Positions 47,781 through 56,392 of a stretch of DNA of 64,000 bases are shown here, in pieces (the first letter of the stretch is position 1; every line of letters starts with the position of its first letter). The position numbers and the translations under genes were made by a program. Source of the DNA: Palsa-1033 sp963735455 (GTDB taxonomy: Bacteria > Chloroflexota > Limnocylindria > Limnocylindrales > CSP1-4); contig CAVTKZ010000004.1 of NCBI GenBank assembly GCA_963735455.1, positions 124,001-188,000 on the forward strand. Reading direction: 5' to 3'. A model generated the notes under the pieces. The model made no database searches. It saw nothing but the letters and a program-made list of their open reading frames with translations, and was not told the origin of the DNA.

Positions 47781-47784
47781 ACGA

Positions 47785-48603
47785 TCATTCGCGCCCGCGG
47801 GAGCGCCCGGCCGTGACTCGCAGTGAGCCGGCGAACGCCAGCAGCAAGACGATGAGCAGGGCGACCCAGGGAGTCGACGCGGCCACGCTGGTGATCGGCG
47901 CCGATGCCGAGGCGATCTCGTAAGTCGCCGGAGCGGCACACCCCGAGCTGTTGATCGTGTTGTGCTCCAACGTCACGGCACCATTGCGCGCAAACGCGCG
48001 GCCCTGGAGCGTGGCGCCCGTCTTGAGCGAGATCGAGGTGAGGGCCATGATCGTGCCCTTGAAGCTCGTCGTCGTGCCGAGCGTCGCCGAACTGCCGACC
48101 TTCCAGAAGACGCTGCACGAGGAGGCGCCGTTGATCAGTGCCACCCGGCTATGCGATGCGGTGATGAGCGTGGAGCCGGCCTTGAAGACATAGACGCCGG
48201 GACCGTCGAGCGTGAGCGTGCCGGTCAAGCCGAGGGTCGCGGAGGAATACACGCCTGCCTTGAGAGTCCTGCCACCGAGCTCTTTGGCTACCTTCGTGAC
48301 TGGCGTCGCCCCGGCCGCTTCGTTGTACGCGGTGACCAACGCGTTCTTGGCCTTGAGCGCGACGGCGTCAGCGAGGTGCTTGGTCCCATGCAGCGTTACC
48401 GTGCCGAACCCCGTCGCGGACGAGCCGGGATCCAGCCCCACGTTGCCAGTGATCGTCGTTGCCCCGGTGTTGGTGATCGTCGTCCCGGCCAGGACGGCAA
48501 AGCTCGTGGCGCTGCCGAGATTGACGGATTGCGCGGCCAGGGCCGTGCCGGCGACGGTGAGGGCCAAGAACGCGCCCACGCTGATCATTACGATGCGGTT
48601 CAT
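47785..48603 (-). CDS. Ice-binding-like (DUF3494) protein with C-terminal membrane anchor
   Basis: 272 residues. A signal peptide (MNRIVMISVGAFLALTVAGTALA) is followed by the DUF3494 beta-helix start VNLGSATSFAVLAGTTITNTGATTITGNVGL, then GAGVYVF-like GPGVYVFKAGSTLI and repeated short strands (GATLQGRAFARNGAVTLEHNTI). A C-terminal hydrophobic segment WVALLIVLLLAFAGSL plus RSRGRE anchors it to the membrane. DUF3494 proteins bind ice or act as adhesins. Membrane anchoring points to surface adhesion to ice or particles rather than a secreted antifreeze; that is inference. Confidence 0.85.
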   Translation of the reverse strand: MNRIVMISVGAFLALTVAGTALAAQSVNLGSATSFAVLAGTTITNTGATTITGNVGLDPGSSATGFGTVTLHGTKHLADAVALKAKNALVTAYNEAAGATPVTKVAKELGGRTLKAGVYSSATLGLTGTLTLDGPGVYVFKAGSTLITASHSRVALINGASSCSVFWKVGSSATLGTTTSFKGTIMALTSISLKTGATLQGRAFARNGAVTLEHNTINSSGCAAPATYEIASASAPITSVAASTPWVALLIVLLLAFAGSLRVTAGRSRGRE

Positions 48604-48719
48604 GTCGGTACCTTCGAATTACTAGCGGCCCGAGACTCAGCACTGGCGCCCAGGCACGCGGGCCTCTCGAGGGCTTGCGGCCCGGACTCTCAGGCCAATC
48701 TGCCGCTCTTGGGCCGACG

Positions 48720-48729
48720 TGTCATGACA
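48720..48729. promoter_or_regulatory. Palindrome TGTCATGACA in a divergent gap
   Basis: A perfect 10-base palindrome in the 245-base gap between the ice-binding and cupin genes, with a further TCATG nine bases on. It may be a regulator site for either gene. No promoter box could be assigned with confidence in the gap. Confidence 0.3.
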
Positions 48730-48848
48730 TGCTCGTCATGCCTCGCGGCATCTACCTCGGCTCACCCGGACAAGCGACACGAAGCGCGGGGGGTCACGCG
48801 GCACGTTTCCTGAGTCGGCAACTGCCCCGCTCGGTAGGAGGAGTGACG

Positions 48849-49184
48849 ATGGACAAGGGGAGCTTTTCGAACCCGGTCAAGACGGTCGATCTGTCCGGGA
48901 TGGGTACCGTCGAGTTCGTCGAAGTTGGCGATCTCAGGGTGTCGCGCCTGACCTTCCGCCCGGGTTGGCGCTGGTCGGAGCATGCCAAACCGATCGTCGG
49001 GGGCGACAGTTGCCAGACCCACCACTTCGGCTTCGTGACAGCGGGCCACCTCGTGGTCCGGATGAACGATGGTAGCCAAGGTGAGTTCGGGCCCGGTGAT
49101 GTTTGGATCATCCCGCCGGGTCATGACGCATGGGTGGTTGGCAACGAGTCCGTCGTGGCCTTGGAGTTCCCGCCCAGGACGTGA
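48849..49184 (+). CDS. Small cupin-domain protein
   Basis: 111 residues, started at MDKGSFSNPVKTVDLSG behind the strong GGAGGAG site; longer in-frame starts lack one. A single cupin barrel is visible: LTFRPGWRWSEHAKPI, THHFGFVTAGHLVVRMNDGSQGEFGPGDVWIIPPGHDAWVVGN. Histidines in SEH, THHFG and PGHDAW could bind a metal. Such small cupins act as dioxygenases, isomerases or sensors; nothing here decides. It is divergent from the ice-binding gene and ends at a strong terminator. Confidence 0.8.
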   Translation: MDKGSFSNPVKTVDLSGMGTVEFVEVGDLRVSRLTFRPGWRWSEHAKPIVGGDSCQTHHFGFVTAGHLVVRMNDGSQGEFGPGDVWIIPPGHDAWVVGNESVVALEFPPRT

Positions 49185-49319
49185 CGGTAGCGATCCTTGA
49201 CTGCGATGCATTCGCAACGACGCGATGACAAGTTTGGCCCCAGTCGAGAGGGCTGCTCGACCACAGTGGAGGCCGCTCCTCACAACGGACGTGCCCGTCT
49301 GCAGGCCAGTCCTTCATAG

Positions 49320-49363
49320 AGCGCCTCCGACCTGGGGACAAGTCGTCGGAGGCGCTCCTTTGT
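49320..49363 (+). terminator. Intrinsic-type terminator
   Basis: AGCGCCTCCGAC, 13-base loop, GTCGGAGGCGCT, then CCTTTGT: a perfect 12-bp stem with a short T-rich tail on the plus strand, about 135 bases after the cupin gene and facing the convergent lipoprotein gene. It is the best factor-independent terminator in the window. Confidence 0.75.
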
Positions 49364-49395
49364 GCCGGGCGAACCGCCCGCGTCGCGCCGGATCT

Positions 49396-50025
49396 CTAAT
49401 ACCCAAGCTCGCCGAAGATGGCGTCAATGACCGCGGCCAGGTTGGCCTGGGTCGAACCCGGGGCTCGCAGCGACCCACCGTACTGGACCCCAAGTGAGAC
49501 ACTCACCGGACCCTTGTTGGCGACCATGAGCTTGGTCCCGAATCCTGTGTCATCGCCGTTCGCGCCATAGGTGGCGTTGTCGCCGACGCCGCTGACAGGT
49601 TGGGGCGAGTCAGCAGCGGGCACCGGGCCAAATCCGTTGTCGCCTGGGCTGAGCTTGATGGTCACGCCAAGGCGCAGTGCATTCGTGTTGCCCGTCCCGG
49701 TCGTGAGCCATTGGCACACTTCGTAGTTCGCGGCGTAGTCGGTCTCGGTTGGTGTCCCCGCCGCACCGATCAGCTGCTTGACCTGGTCGGCTGTGGCGAG
49801 ACTGCACGCCTTGGATGGAGCCAGGGAGGCGCCAACGGCCTCGCTCGACACCGGTCCACTGGCAGCCGGAGGTAGCGACTGCCCTCCAGGAGTTGGGCTG
49901 CCAGCGGTCCCGCTGGCGGCCGTTCCGGTCGTGGGTGTCGCCGAGCCGGTCGCCCCGCTGCACGCACTGACAACGAGGGTCAGCGCGAGGGCAATCGAGA
50001 TCGGGATCCGTGCGATTGCGCTCAC
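49396..50025 (-). CDS. DUF3558-like lipoprotein
   Basis: 209 residues from GTG (VSAIARIPISIALALTLVVSACSG), a lipoprotein signal with lipobox VSAC; the frame upstream of this lies in the VOC gene. A Thr/Ser/Pro linker precedes ACSLATADQVKQLIGAAGT and NYEVCQWL, the N-terminal helix and paired cysteines of DUF3558-type actinobacterial lipoproteins. The C-terminal half (TGFGTKLMVANKGPVSVSLGVQY, TQANLAAVIDAIFGEL) also fits. The function of the family is unknown. The start overlaps the VOC stop (GTGA), so it is translationally coupled as the end of the long minus-strand run. Confidence 0.7.
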   Translation of the reverse strand: MSAIARIPISIALALTLVVSACSGATGSATPTTGTAASGTAGSPTPGGQSLPPAASGPVSSEAVGASLAPSKACSLATADQVKQLIGAAGTPTETDYAANYEVCQWLTTGTGNTNALRLGVTIKLSPGDNGFGPVPAADSPQPVSGVGDNATYGANGDDTGFGTKLMVANKGPVSVSLGVQYGGSLRAPGSTQANLAAVIDAIFGELGY

Positions 50026-50441
50026 CCCGGATCCATCACCGACTGGCCGACTTCGATCAGGTGGCCGTCTGGGTCGCGGACATATGCCCGGATCTCGCGC
50101 CCGTGATCCTTCGGCTCGGTCAGGAACTGGGCACCTTTCGCCGACCACTCCTCGTAGACCTTGGCGATGTCGGCGACTCGGACGTTCAGGAAGGCGCTCG
50201 TCCGGTCGGGATCGTCCGGCGTCGTGAGGGTGACCGTAGGCTTATCGTCGGTTGGACCGCCGCCTTCGTTCAGGATCAGCCAGGTGTTCGCGACCTTCAT
50301 GATCACCGGGTCACGTTCGATGAGGACCTTGCCGTCGAACAGCGACCGGTAGAACTCGCGCGAGCGGTCCTGATCCGACACGACCAGAAAGTGCGTGATC
50401 ACGAAACCCGTCGCGGGGGCCGGGAAGTCGTCGGGGTTCAT
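50022..50441 (-). CDS. VOC-family (glyoxalase-like) protein
   Basis: 139 residues from MNPDDFPAPATGF; the upstream ATG six codons away is less favoured because GAGAG precedes the chosen start. Glyoxalase fold: ITHFLVVSDQDRSREFYRSLFDG, WLILNEGGG, VADIAKVYEEWSAKGAQFLTEP and AYVRDPDGHLIEVGQ. The metal-ligand pattern H...E at the two ends is conserved. It may be a dioxygenase, a lyase or a detoxifying enzyme. It starts 40 bases after the acetamidase and overlaps the next lipoprotein gene. Confidence 0.85.
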   Translation of the reverse strand: MNPDDFPAPATGFVITHFLVVSDQDRSREFYRSLFDGKVLIERDPVIMKVANTWLILNEGGGPTDDKPTVTLTTPDDPDRTSAFLNVRVADIAKVYEEWSAKGAQFLTEPKDHGREIRAYVRDPDGHLIEVGQSVMDPG

Positions 50442-50481
50442 CGTTGGCTCTCCTCTCATCCGCGGCCTTAAGGCTCCGCGA

Positions 50482-51534
50482 TCACCGCTCAGCTCGACCA
50501 GCCATCACGGATCGGCCGATTCGGCGCATCCGCTCGTGCGCCCCGTCCATCCAGGGGATGTCCCTGGGCAGGAACCGCTTCGGCGCCCGAGCCACGATCG
50601 TGTAGTTCGGATCGACCACGTTGGCGATTCGTGACGTCGCGATTTGGGAGACCAGCTGGTACGTGTCCGAGATCGACAGCCCGCTGGACCCGGAGATCCA
50701 GCGCACGAGCTGGCTGTGGGCAATCCGGAAGGCGTCCTCGAGCGGGCGGTAGGAGCCGGCGACCATGATCGAGTCATCGTCCTCGAAGCGGGGCCATTCG
50801 CAGTAGACGCCCTTGATGAGCTCGACGGTCAGGATCGTATCCATGGCGCCTTCGACCGCCGCGCCGCAGACCTCACCCTCGCCCATTCGGTAGTGGCCGT
50901 CGCCGAGCGAGAACAACGCGCCGGGCACGTTCACCCCGAGGTAGATCGTGGTCCCGGCTCTCACGTCGGGCGAGTCCATATTCCCGCCGTACGCCTCGGG
51001 CACGAGCACGTTGCGGACCTCGAAGGCGGCCGGTGCGACGCCGATCGTGCCGTGGAATGGCTCCAGCGGCAGGCGAACCTCGTAGTCGGATTCCCGCGCG
51101 TCAAAGGTCAGCTCGTTGGCCGCCGCATCGACCCGGTACAGCCAGACCTTCTCGGGCAGGGCGTCCTGGAGCCCCGCGGTATAACGCGTGCCGGTCAACG
51201 AGCCGAAGAAGAGGACATGGGCGCTGACCGCCCAATCTCGCGCCGGCCGGACATCGATCAGGTGGACCGCGATCGTGTCGCCGGGCTCGGCTCCCTCGAC
51301 GTAGAACGGTCCGGTCTGAGGATTGATGAACGGGAACTCGATCGACTTCGAGGGCAGGTCCGCAGTGCCTCGGATCCGGCCCGCAAAGCAGTCCTCGACG
51401 AACAGGTCGAGGACTTCGCCGGGTTTGATCCGGCGGATCGGGTCATAACCGCCGAACGTCCAGGCGAACGACGCGGGATCCTGGACGAAGCGCTCGGCCA
51501 GCGGAGCAGCGGAGTCGGTCACAGGATCCTCCAT
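50482..51534 (-). CDS. Acetamidase/formamidase family protein (second copy)
   Basis: 350 residues from MEDPVTDSAAPLAERF; a GTG four codons on is possible. It overlaps the upstream peptidase stop by 16 bases. Family features are PGEVLDLFVEDCFAGRI, SIEFPFINPQTGPFYVEGAEPGDTIAVHLIDV, FHGTIGVAPAAFEVRN, YGGNMDSPDVRAGTTIYLGVNVPGALFSLGDGHYRMGEGEVCG. It therefore hydrolyses short amides to acid and ammonia. It is distant from the acetamidase near 29 kb, with different N- and C-termini. Position behind the peptidase and APC permease suggests use of amides or amino-acid derivatives as nitrogen source. Confidence 0.85.
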   Translation of the reverse strand: MEDPVTDSAAPLAERFVQDPASFAWTFGGYDPIRRIKPGEVLDLFVEDCFAGRIRGTADLPSKSIEFPFINPQTGPFYVEGAEPGDTIAVHLIDVRPARDWAVSAHVLFFGSLTGTRYTAGLQDALPEKVWLYRVDAAANELTFDARESDYEVRLPLEPFHGTIGVAPAAFEVRNVLVPEAYGGNMDSPDVRAGTTIYLGVNVPGALFSLGDGHYRMGEGEVCGAAVEGAMDTILTVELIKGVYCEWPRFEDDDSIMVAGSYRPLEDAFRIAHSQLVRWISGSSGLSISDTYQLVSQIATSRIANVVDPNYTIVARAPKRFLPRDIPWMDGAHERMRRIGRSVMAGRAER

Positions 51535-52646
51535 GCGTGCAGCAGGTCGAGCGTCCGTGGGATGGGCAGGGCATGGAGCACGTGGCCCCCCCGGCCGCGC
51601 ATCGTCGTGGCCTGGAAGAGGGCATTGAGGGCGGCCTCCTCGGTCGCGTCGGCGACCGCCTCGAAGAGCCGGTCCATCGGCGAGCCCTGGGTCCAGAACT
51701 GGCCCTCGGCGATCACCTCGACCGGGTGCCCCAGGCGCGCTGTCTCGCGTGGAATCCGATTCGCCGTCGAGAACGCGATGAAGATCTCGCCCGAGCCATC
51801 GTTGCCGACCGAACCGGTCCGGGCCAGCCCGACGTCCACGCGTCTCGCGAGCCGGCGCAGCTGGCGCGGATGCAGGGGGGCGTCGGTGGCGACGACCGCG
51901 ATGCACGAACCCTCCGCGTGGTATTCGGGCATGAGATCGCTGATTTCGCGTCCGACGGGCACGCCCCGGATCTCGAGCTGGTGCCGGTTGGCGTAGTTCG
52001 TGTTGACCAGGACGCCGACCGTCACGGTTTGGCCCTTGAGCTCGAGCACCCTCGAGGATGTGCCGATGCCGCCCTTGAAATCGAATTGCTGGGTGCCCGT
52101 CGCCCCACCCAGCGCACCCTCGGGAACCGGACCCGCGGATGCTTCGTCGAGCGCCGCGAAGAAGTCCTCGCGGACCAGCCCGAAGGCGCGGTTGTCGTTG
52201 AGGAAGCCGTCGTCACACTCGGCTACGACGGGAATCACGACGTCGAGGTCACCGACCTCGGGATCGCGGGCCGCCATGTAGCGGGACACCGCGTCGTAGC
52301 CGAGTCCGATGTGGGTCGTATCGGTGATCACGATCGGGCTCCCGATCATGCCCCACTCGTCGATGACGATGTTGCTGGTCACCTCCCCGTAGCCGTTGAA
52401 GACCGACGTGGCTGCGTAGACCCGATCGCGGAACAGGTCCCCGCCGTGCGGGATCACGGCCGTCACCCCGCTCCGGATCACCGGCTCCGAGCCGCCCGGC
52501 TCGCCCCGGATCACCGTTCGATGACCGACGCGGACACCCGGGACGTCGGTGATGCCATTCTTCGGCCCCGCCGGATGGCGGCCGATCACCAGCCCGAAAT
52601 CCCGGATTCGCCCGCGGGCCTCGTCGGGCTGCTCAGACGCTGCCAC
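51519..52646 (-). CDS. P1-family peptidase (DmpA/L-aminopeptidase type)
   Basis: 375 residues from GTG (VAASEQPDEARGRIRDFGL) two bases after the APC permease stop; upstream in-frame sequence lies inside that gene. The DmpA fold is clear: PGPKNGITDVPGVRVGHRTV-type start (AGPKNGITDVPGVRVGHRTV), SGVTAVIPHGGDLF, NGYGEV, SPIVITDTTHIGLGYDAV, and ARTGSVGNDGSGEIFIAFSTANR with the Gly-Ser of autoproteolysis. These N-terminal-nucleophile hydrolases release N-terminal residues from peptides or beta-peptides. It is coupled to an amino-acid permease and an amidase. Confidence 0.85.
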   Translation of the reverse strand: MAASEQPDEARGRIRDFGLVIGRHPAGPKNGITDVPGVRVGHRTVIRGEPGGSEPVIRSGVTAVIPHGGDLFRDRVYAATSVFNGYGEVTSNIVIDEWGMIGSPIVITDTTHIGLGYDAVSRYMAARDPEVGDLDVVIPVVAECDDGFLNDNRAFGLVREDFFAALDEASAGPVPEGALGGATGTQQFDFKGGIGTSSRVLELKGQTVTVGVLVNTNYANRHQLEIRGVPVGREISDLMPEYHAEGSCIAVVATDAPLHPRQLRRLARRVDVGLARTGSVGNDGSGEIFIAFSTANRIPRETARLGHPVEVIAEGQFWTQGSPMDRLFEAVADATEEAALNALFQATTMRGRGGHVLHALPIPRTLDLLHAWRIL

Positions 52647-52648
52647 GA

Positions 52649-54091
52649 TCAGCCTCGGCGCTCGGCCTCCAGCTTGGCGAGCTCTGTCGCCGGGTCGGTC
52701 GACATGCTCCAGTAGCGGTCCTTGCGAGGCGCCAGGAAACCGAAGTAGTAGACCAGGCCGACGACGATGATCACGCCGACGATGACCAGGTCGGTCTGCT
52801 TCTGCTGGGTGATCGCGATCCCGGTTCCGACCAGGGCGATGATCGGCGGGATCGGCCAGAACGGCATCCGGTACGGTCGGGGCAGACCCTTCTGCTGGAC
52901 CCGGCTGACGAGCGCCGAGATGGCGATCAAGGCGTACAGCAAGATCAGCAGGACAGCGGTGAAGGTGACGACCGCGACCAGGCTCGACTGGATACACAGG
53001 ACCGTCGCCAGCCCGCCCACGAGGAGTGTTGCGACCCAGGGCGAGCGGAGCGTGGGATGCACCTTGGCCAGGGCATCGCTGACCGGCCCGGGCCATGCCC
53101 GGTCGCGCCCGCTCGACCACACGATTCGGGCGAACTGGAGGGTAATCGCGAGCGACGCGTTGAAGATCGCCAGGATCGCCCCGTAGGTGATGATATTGAC
53201 GAAGGTGTCGCCGAAAGCCGAGCGGGCCACGTCGGTCAGGGGCGTTGGCGACTTGATGAACGCGGCCAGGTCTGGGGCGCCAAAGACGACCCCGAAGAAT
53301 GGGATGAGCTCGAAGCCGATCCCGATCAGGGCCGCGATGATCACCGCCTGGCCGACATGGGCGGCGGAGCCCTTGCTCTCTTCTGAGAAGTTGATCGCCG
53401 AGTCGTAGCCGTTGACCGAGAACATCGCGGTCGCGACGGCGGTGAACACGAGGCCGATCCCGACGGCCGTCCCGTCGCTCATCACCGGGCTGGTCAGGAT
53501 GGAAATGGGCTGATGAAGGTGGGTAAACCCTGCCAGGGCCAGGACGGTCACGACGATCAGCTCGATGAGCAGGAAGATGCCCGTGACGATCGCATTGAAG
53601 TTGATCCTGAGGACCGCCATGAGGGTGACCAGGATCATTACCACCCCGGCGGCAATGTTCGAGGGAATGTCCGGGTTGAGCGCCTGGACATAGACCCCGA
53701 TCCCGATCGCCACACTAGCGGGCAGGAAGATCGCTTGGCCGATGTAGTCGAGCATGGCCAGGAAGCCGATTGGACGGCCCAGGACCCTGGTGACGATCGA
53801 GTAGAGCCCGCCGGCGACCGGGAACATCGAGCCGAGCTCGCCCATGCACAAGGCGACGTTGACGGCGATGAAGCAGCCGAGCAGGTACGCAAGCAGGGAG
53901 CCGGAGCCAGCCGTCGCGATGACGACCGGTCCGATGACGAGCAGGGAAGCCGTCGGGGTAATGTCCGACAGGACGAGGGCAAGAGTGCCCAGTACCCCGA
54001 TTGCTCGGCTGAGCTCCTGCTTGTAGCCGAGCGCCCCGAGGATCTCCTCCCCGCCGACTTCGGGTCCGGAATCAGTGTTCGGCGCGACCAT
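52649..54091 (-). CDS. APC-superfamily amino acid/polyamine permease
   Basis: 480 residues started at MVAPNTDSGPEVGG behind GGAGG; the long in-frame upstream extension is non-coding. Twelve hydrophobic segments with the APC start LGYKQELSRAIGVLGTLALVLSDITPTASLL, then GELGSMFPVAGGLYSIVTRVLG, NGYDSAINFSEESKGSA and RIVWSSGRDRAWPGPVSDALAKVHP, all typical of amino-acid and amine exchangers. The C-terminus is LPRPYRMPFWPIPP. It takes up an amino acid, polyamine or related amine. It opens the sub-run with peptidase and amidase, 206 bases after the DAO oxidase gene. Confidence 0.9.
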   Translation of the reverse strand: MVAPNTDSGPEVGGEEILGALGYKQELSRAIGVLGTLALVLSDITPTASLLVIGPVVIATAGSGSLLAYLLGCFIAVNVALCMGELGSMFPVAGGLYSIVTRVLGRPIGFLAMLDYIGQAIFLPASVAIGIGVYVQALNPDIPSNIAAGVVMILVTLMAVLRINFNAIVTGIFLLIELIVVTVLALAGFTHLHQPISILTSPVMSDGTAVGIGLVFTAVATAMFSVNGYDSAINFSEESKGSAAHVGQAVIIAALIGIGFELIPFFGVVFGAPDLAAFIKSPTPLTDVARSAFGDTFVNIITYGAILAIFNASLAITLQFARIVWSSGRDRAWPGPVSDALAKVHPTLRSPWVATLLVGGLATVLCIQSSLVAVVTFTAVLLILLYALIAISALVSRVQQKGLPRPYRMPFWPIPPIIALVGTGIAITQQKQTDLVIVGVIIVVGLVYYFGFLAPRKDRYWSMSTDPATELAKLEAERRG

Positions 54092-54297
54092 GACCGCCTC
54101 CACTCTGCCGCCACCGAGTCCTTCGGCGACGACCTCAACCGGTCGGGTGCCGCGATCACATCCGGCTGCCCGCCGACGATGCCCAGGTCCCTGCCCAGGT
54201 GCCTCCGCGCGCATCGTAGTGGACGGCACCAGCCGCCACAAGGAGTCCAGGCCCGAACAGGAGTCGGTCTCTCCCCGATCGACCCAAGGCCGGTTGG

Positions 54298-55473
54298 CTA
54301 CGGCCGTCGGCGCCACGTTGGACCGAGGCCGCCGAACCGGCCGGCGTCGAGTTCTGCCGGGATCGCCGGCTGCCGGCCGAGCACGGCGTCGGCCACGAGA
54401 CGGGCCGAACCCGGGCCCGTCGAGATACCCCACGGGCCGTGGCCAGCGCACACGTACAGGCCCTCGACCCCGGGTGCCAGGCCGATCAACGGACGGCCGT
54501 CCGCGGCCAACGGCCGGGCGCAGGCCCGAACGCTCCGGATCGGCGCGGCGGCCAGGCTCGGCACGAACTCTGCGGCATGGCTCAGGATCGGGACGGCCCA
54601 GCTCGCCGGATCCGGTCGCTCGTCGAGGAACGTCGAGCCAATCGCGCTCGTGGCCGCCGCTGTGACGAGGCTGAACCGGGGCATCGAGCTGGATTCGGTC
54701 GTGTCCGGGTGGGCGTGGTTCGCCTCGGCGGCTGCCTCGCCGGTCCCCAGGGCCTCGTCCATCTCGGCCTCTTCCAGGACGTGTCCGGGCACGGGCTCGT
54801 AGCTGGATTCGACGACGACGCCCCACAGCGGTCGGATCGGCCGCCAGCCGCCCGACGGATCGACGAGCTCCGGCGTCCACGGGCCGGCTGCGACGACGAC
54901 GGCGTCCGCCGGCTCGAGCCTACCGTCGACGAGGCAGCCGACCGCCCGACCGGCGCGGATCACCGGCGTCGCGCTCTTTCCCAGCCGGATCGTCACCCCG
55001 AGCCGCTCGGCCAGCGTGGCATAGGCGTAGGTCGAGGCGGCCGGTGGCACGGGATAGCCAATGTTCACCCGGCAGGCGGCGATTTCCGGCGCGAGCAGCG
55101 GCTCGAGGGCGCGGAGGGCCGTCCCCTCGACGAGCTCGGGCTGGAGCTCGGGCATCGACGCCATGAGCCAGTCGGCCAGGTGGCGCACGACAGCACGGTT
55201 GCGCGACACGAGGAGCATGCCCGCCGGCTCGGGCGCGAGCCGAAATCCGGCATCCGCTTCCGAGAGGGTTCGGTAGAGGCGGACGGTCTCGCGGTGGACC
55301 GACCTAAGCGCGGGGTCGAACGGATGCTGGACAACGCCGGAATTCGCCCCGGATGCCCCGGCACCCAGGCCCTCCCGTTCGTACAGGACGACTCGGGCAC
55401 CCGACTCGGCGAGGAACGCCGCGGTCGCCACGCCGACGATGCCCCCGCCGATGATCGCAACGTCGCCTGTCAC
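54298..55473 (-). CDS. DAO-type FAD-dependent oxidoreductase
   Basis: 391 residues from GTG, one base after the potC-like stop. GDVAIIGGGIVGVATAAFLAESGARVVLYERE is the N-terminal FAD site, GASGANSGVVQHPFDP the second flavin contact, and VVVAAGPWTPELVD a middle strand. The C-terminal GPWGISTGPGSARLVADAVLG closes the FAD pocket. The DAO family includes glycine/sarcosine oxidases, D-amino-acid dehydrogenases and gamma-glutamylputrescine oxidase. Its place directly behind a spermidine/putrescine-type importer suggests oxidation of a polyamine or of a glutamylated form; no glutamylputrescine synthetase is nearby. Confidence 0.85.
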   Translation of the reverse strand: MTGDVAIIGGGIVGVATAAFLAESGARVVLYEREGLGAGASGANSGVVQHPFDPALRSVHRETVRLYRTLSEADAGFRLAPEPAGMLLVSRNRAVVRHLADWLMASMPELQPELVEGTALRALEPLLAPEIAACRVNIGYPVPPAASTYAYATLAERLGVTIRLGKSATPVIRAGRAVGCLVDGRLEPADAVVVAAGPWTPELVDPSGGWRPIRPLWGVVVESSYEPVPGHVLEEAEMDEALGTGEAAAEANHAHPDTTESSSMPRFSLVTAAATSAIGSTFLDERPDPASWAVPILSHAAEFVPSLAAAPIRSVRACARPLAADGRPLIGLAPGVEGLYVCAGHGPWGISTGPGSARLVADAVLGRQPAIPAELDAGRFGGLGPTWRRRP

Positions 55474-55474
55474 T

Positions 55475-56392
55475 TCAGGTGTCGAGGATCCCGAGCGGGC
55501 TCGTGCCCTGGCTGCCGGTGTTGCGCGCCTGTCTGGCCAGGAACCATTGGCCGACGACGAGGACGACGAAGGTAACCAGGAGCATCACCGCGGCGATCGC
55601 GTTGGTGAGCGGCGTGATCCCTTGATGGATCTGTCCGAATACGAACAGCGGCAACGTCTCCGTTGATCCCGATACAAACGAAGTGATCACGTAATCATCG
55701 AAGCTGAAGGTGAAGGCCAGCAGGAATCCCGCGACGATTGCTGGCAACACCTGGGGCAACGTGATCTGGCGGAAGGTGCGCCAGGGCGTCGCGAAAAGAT
55801 CGTAGCTCGCATCGACGAGCGTTCGGTCCATGCCCGAGAGGCGGGCCCGCACGAGCAGCAGGACGAGGCTGAGATTGAACAGGACATGGGCGGCAACAAC
55901 CGACCATTGGCCGAGATTGACATGGGCCGGTGTCGTTCCCGGAGCGGCGACCCCGGACAAGATCGGATTGACGACATCCCGGAACTCCGAGAACAGGACG
56001 AGGGTCGCGAGGGCGATGACGATCTCGGGAATGATCACGCTCACGTAGGTCAGCGCATCGAACAGGATTCGGATCCGCCGCGGTACACGCTGGAGGCCGA
56101 GAGCCGCCATCGTCCCGAACGCAGTCGCCAGGACCGCATTGATCGTGGCGATCGTGAGGCTGTTGACCAGCGCCTTCTGGACGGTCGGATCAGCCAGGGC
56201 CCGCTGGTACCACTTGAGGCTGAGGCCCTCCCAGTCGGTCACGTAGCGGGTGGTCCCGTTGAAGCTGAACACGATCACGACAGCAATCGGCAGGAACAGG
56301 AAGACATAGACGGCTGCCGCCTGGATTCGAAAACCGCCTTCGACGAGTGGCGCCCATCGATCGACTGCCGGCCGAAGGGGACGGGTGGTCAC
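55475..56392 (-). CDS. potC: Spermidine/putrescine-type ABC permease (PotC)
   Basis: 305 residues from GTG, overlapping the potB-like stop (GTGA). Six membrane segments with the PotC pattern: VYVFLFLPIAVVIVFSF, WYQRALADPTVQKALVNSLTIA, the ATPase-contact loop DASYDLFATPWRTFRQITLPQVLPAIVAG and FAFTFSFDD-type ending (FTFSFDDYVITSFVSG). It pairs with PotB to form the membrane channel. Gene order potA-potD-potB-potC here differs from the enterobacterial ABCD order but is common in other phyla. Substrate could be any short polyamine or a related cation. Confidence 0.85.
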   Translation of the reverse strand: MTTRPLRPAVDRWAPLVEGGFRIQAAAVYVFLFLPIAVVIVFSFNGTTRYVTDWEGLSLKWYQRALADPTVQKALVNSLTIATINAVLATAFGTMAALGLQRVPRRIRILFDALTYVSVIIPEIVIALATLVLFSEFRDVVNPILSGVAAPGTTPAHVNLGQWSVVAAHVLFNLSLVLLLVRARLSGMDRTLVDASYDLFATPWRTFRQITLPQVLPAIVAGFLLAFTFSFDDYVITSFVSGSTETLPLFVFGQIHQGITPLTNAIAAVMLLVTFVVLVVGQWFLARQARNTGSQGTSPLGILDT

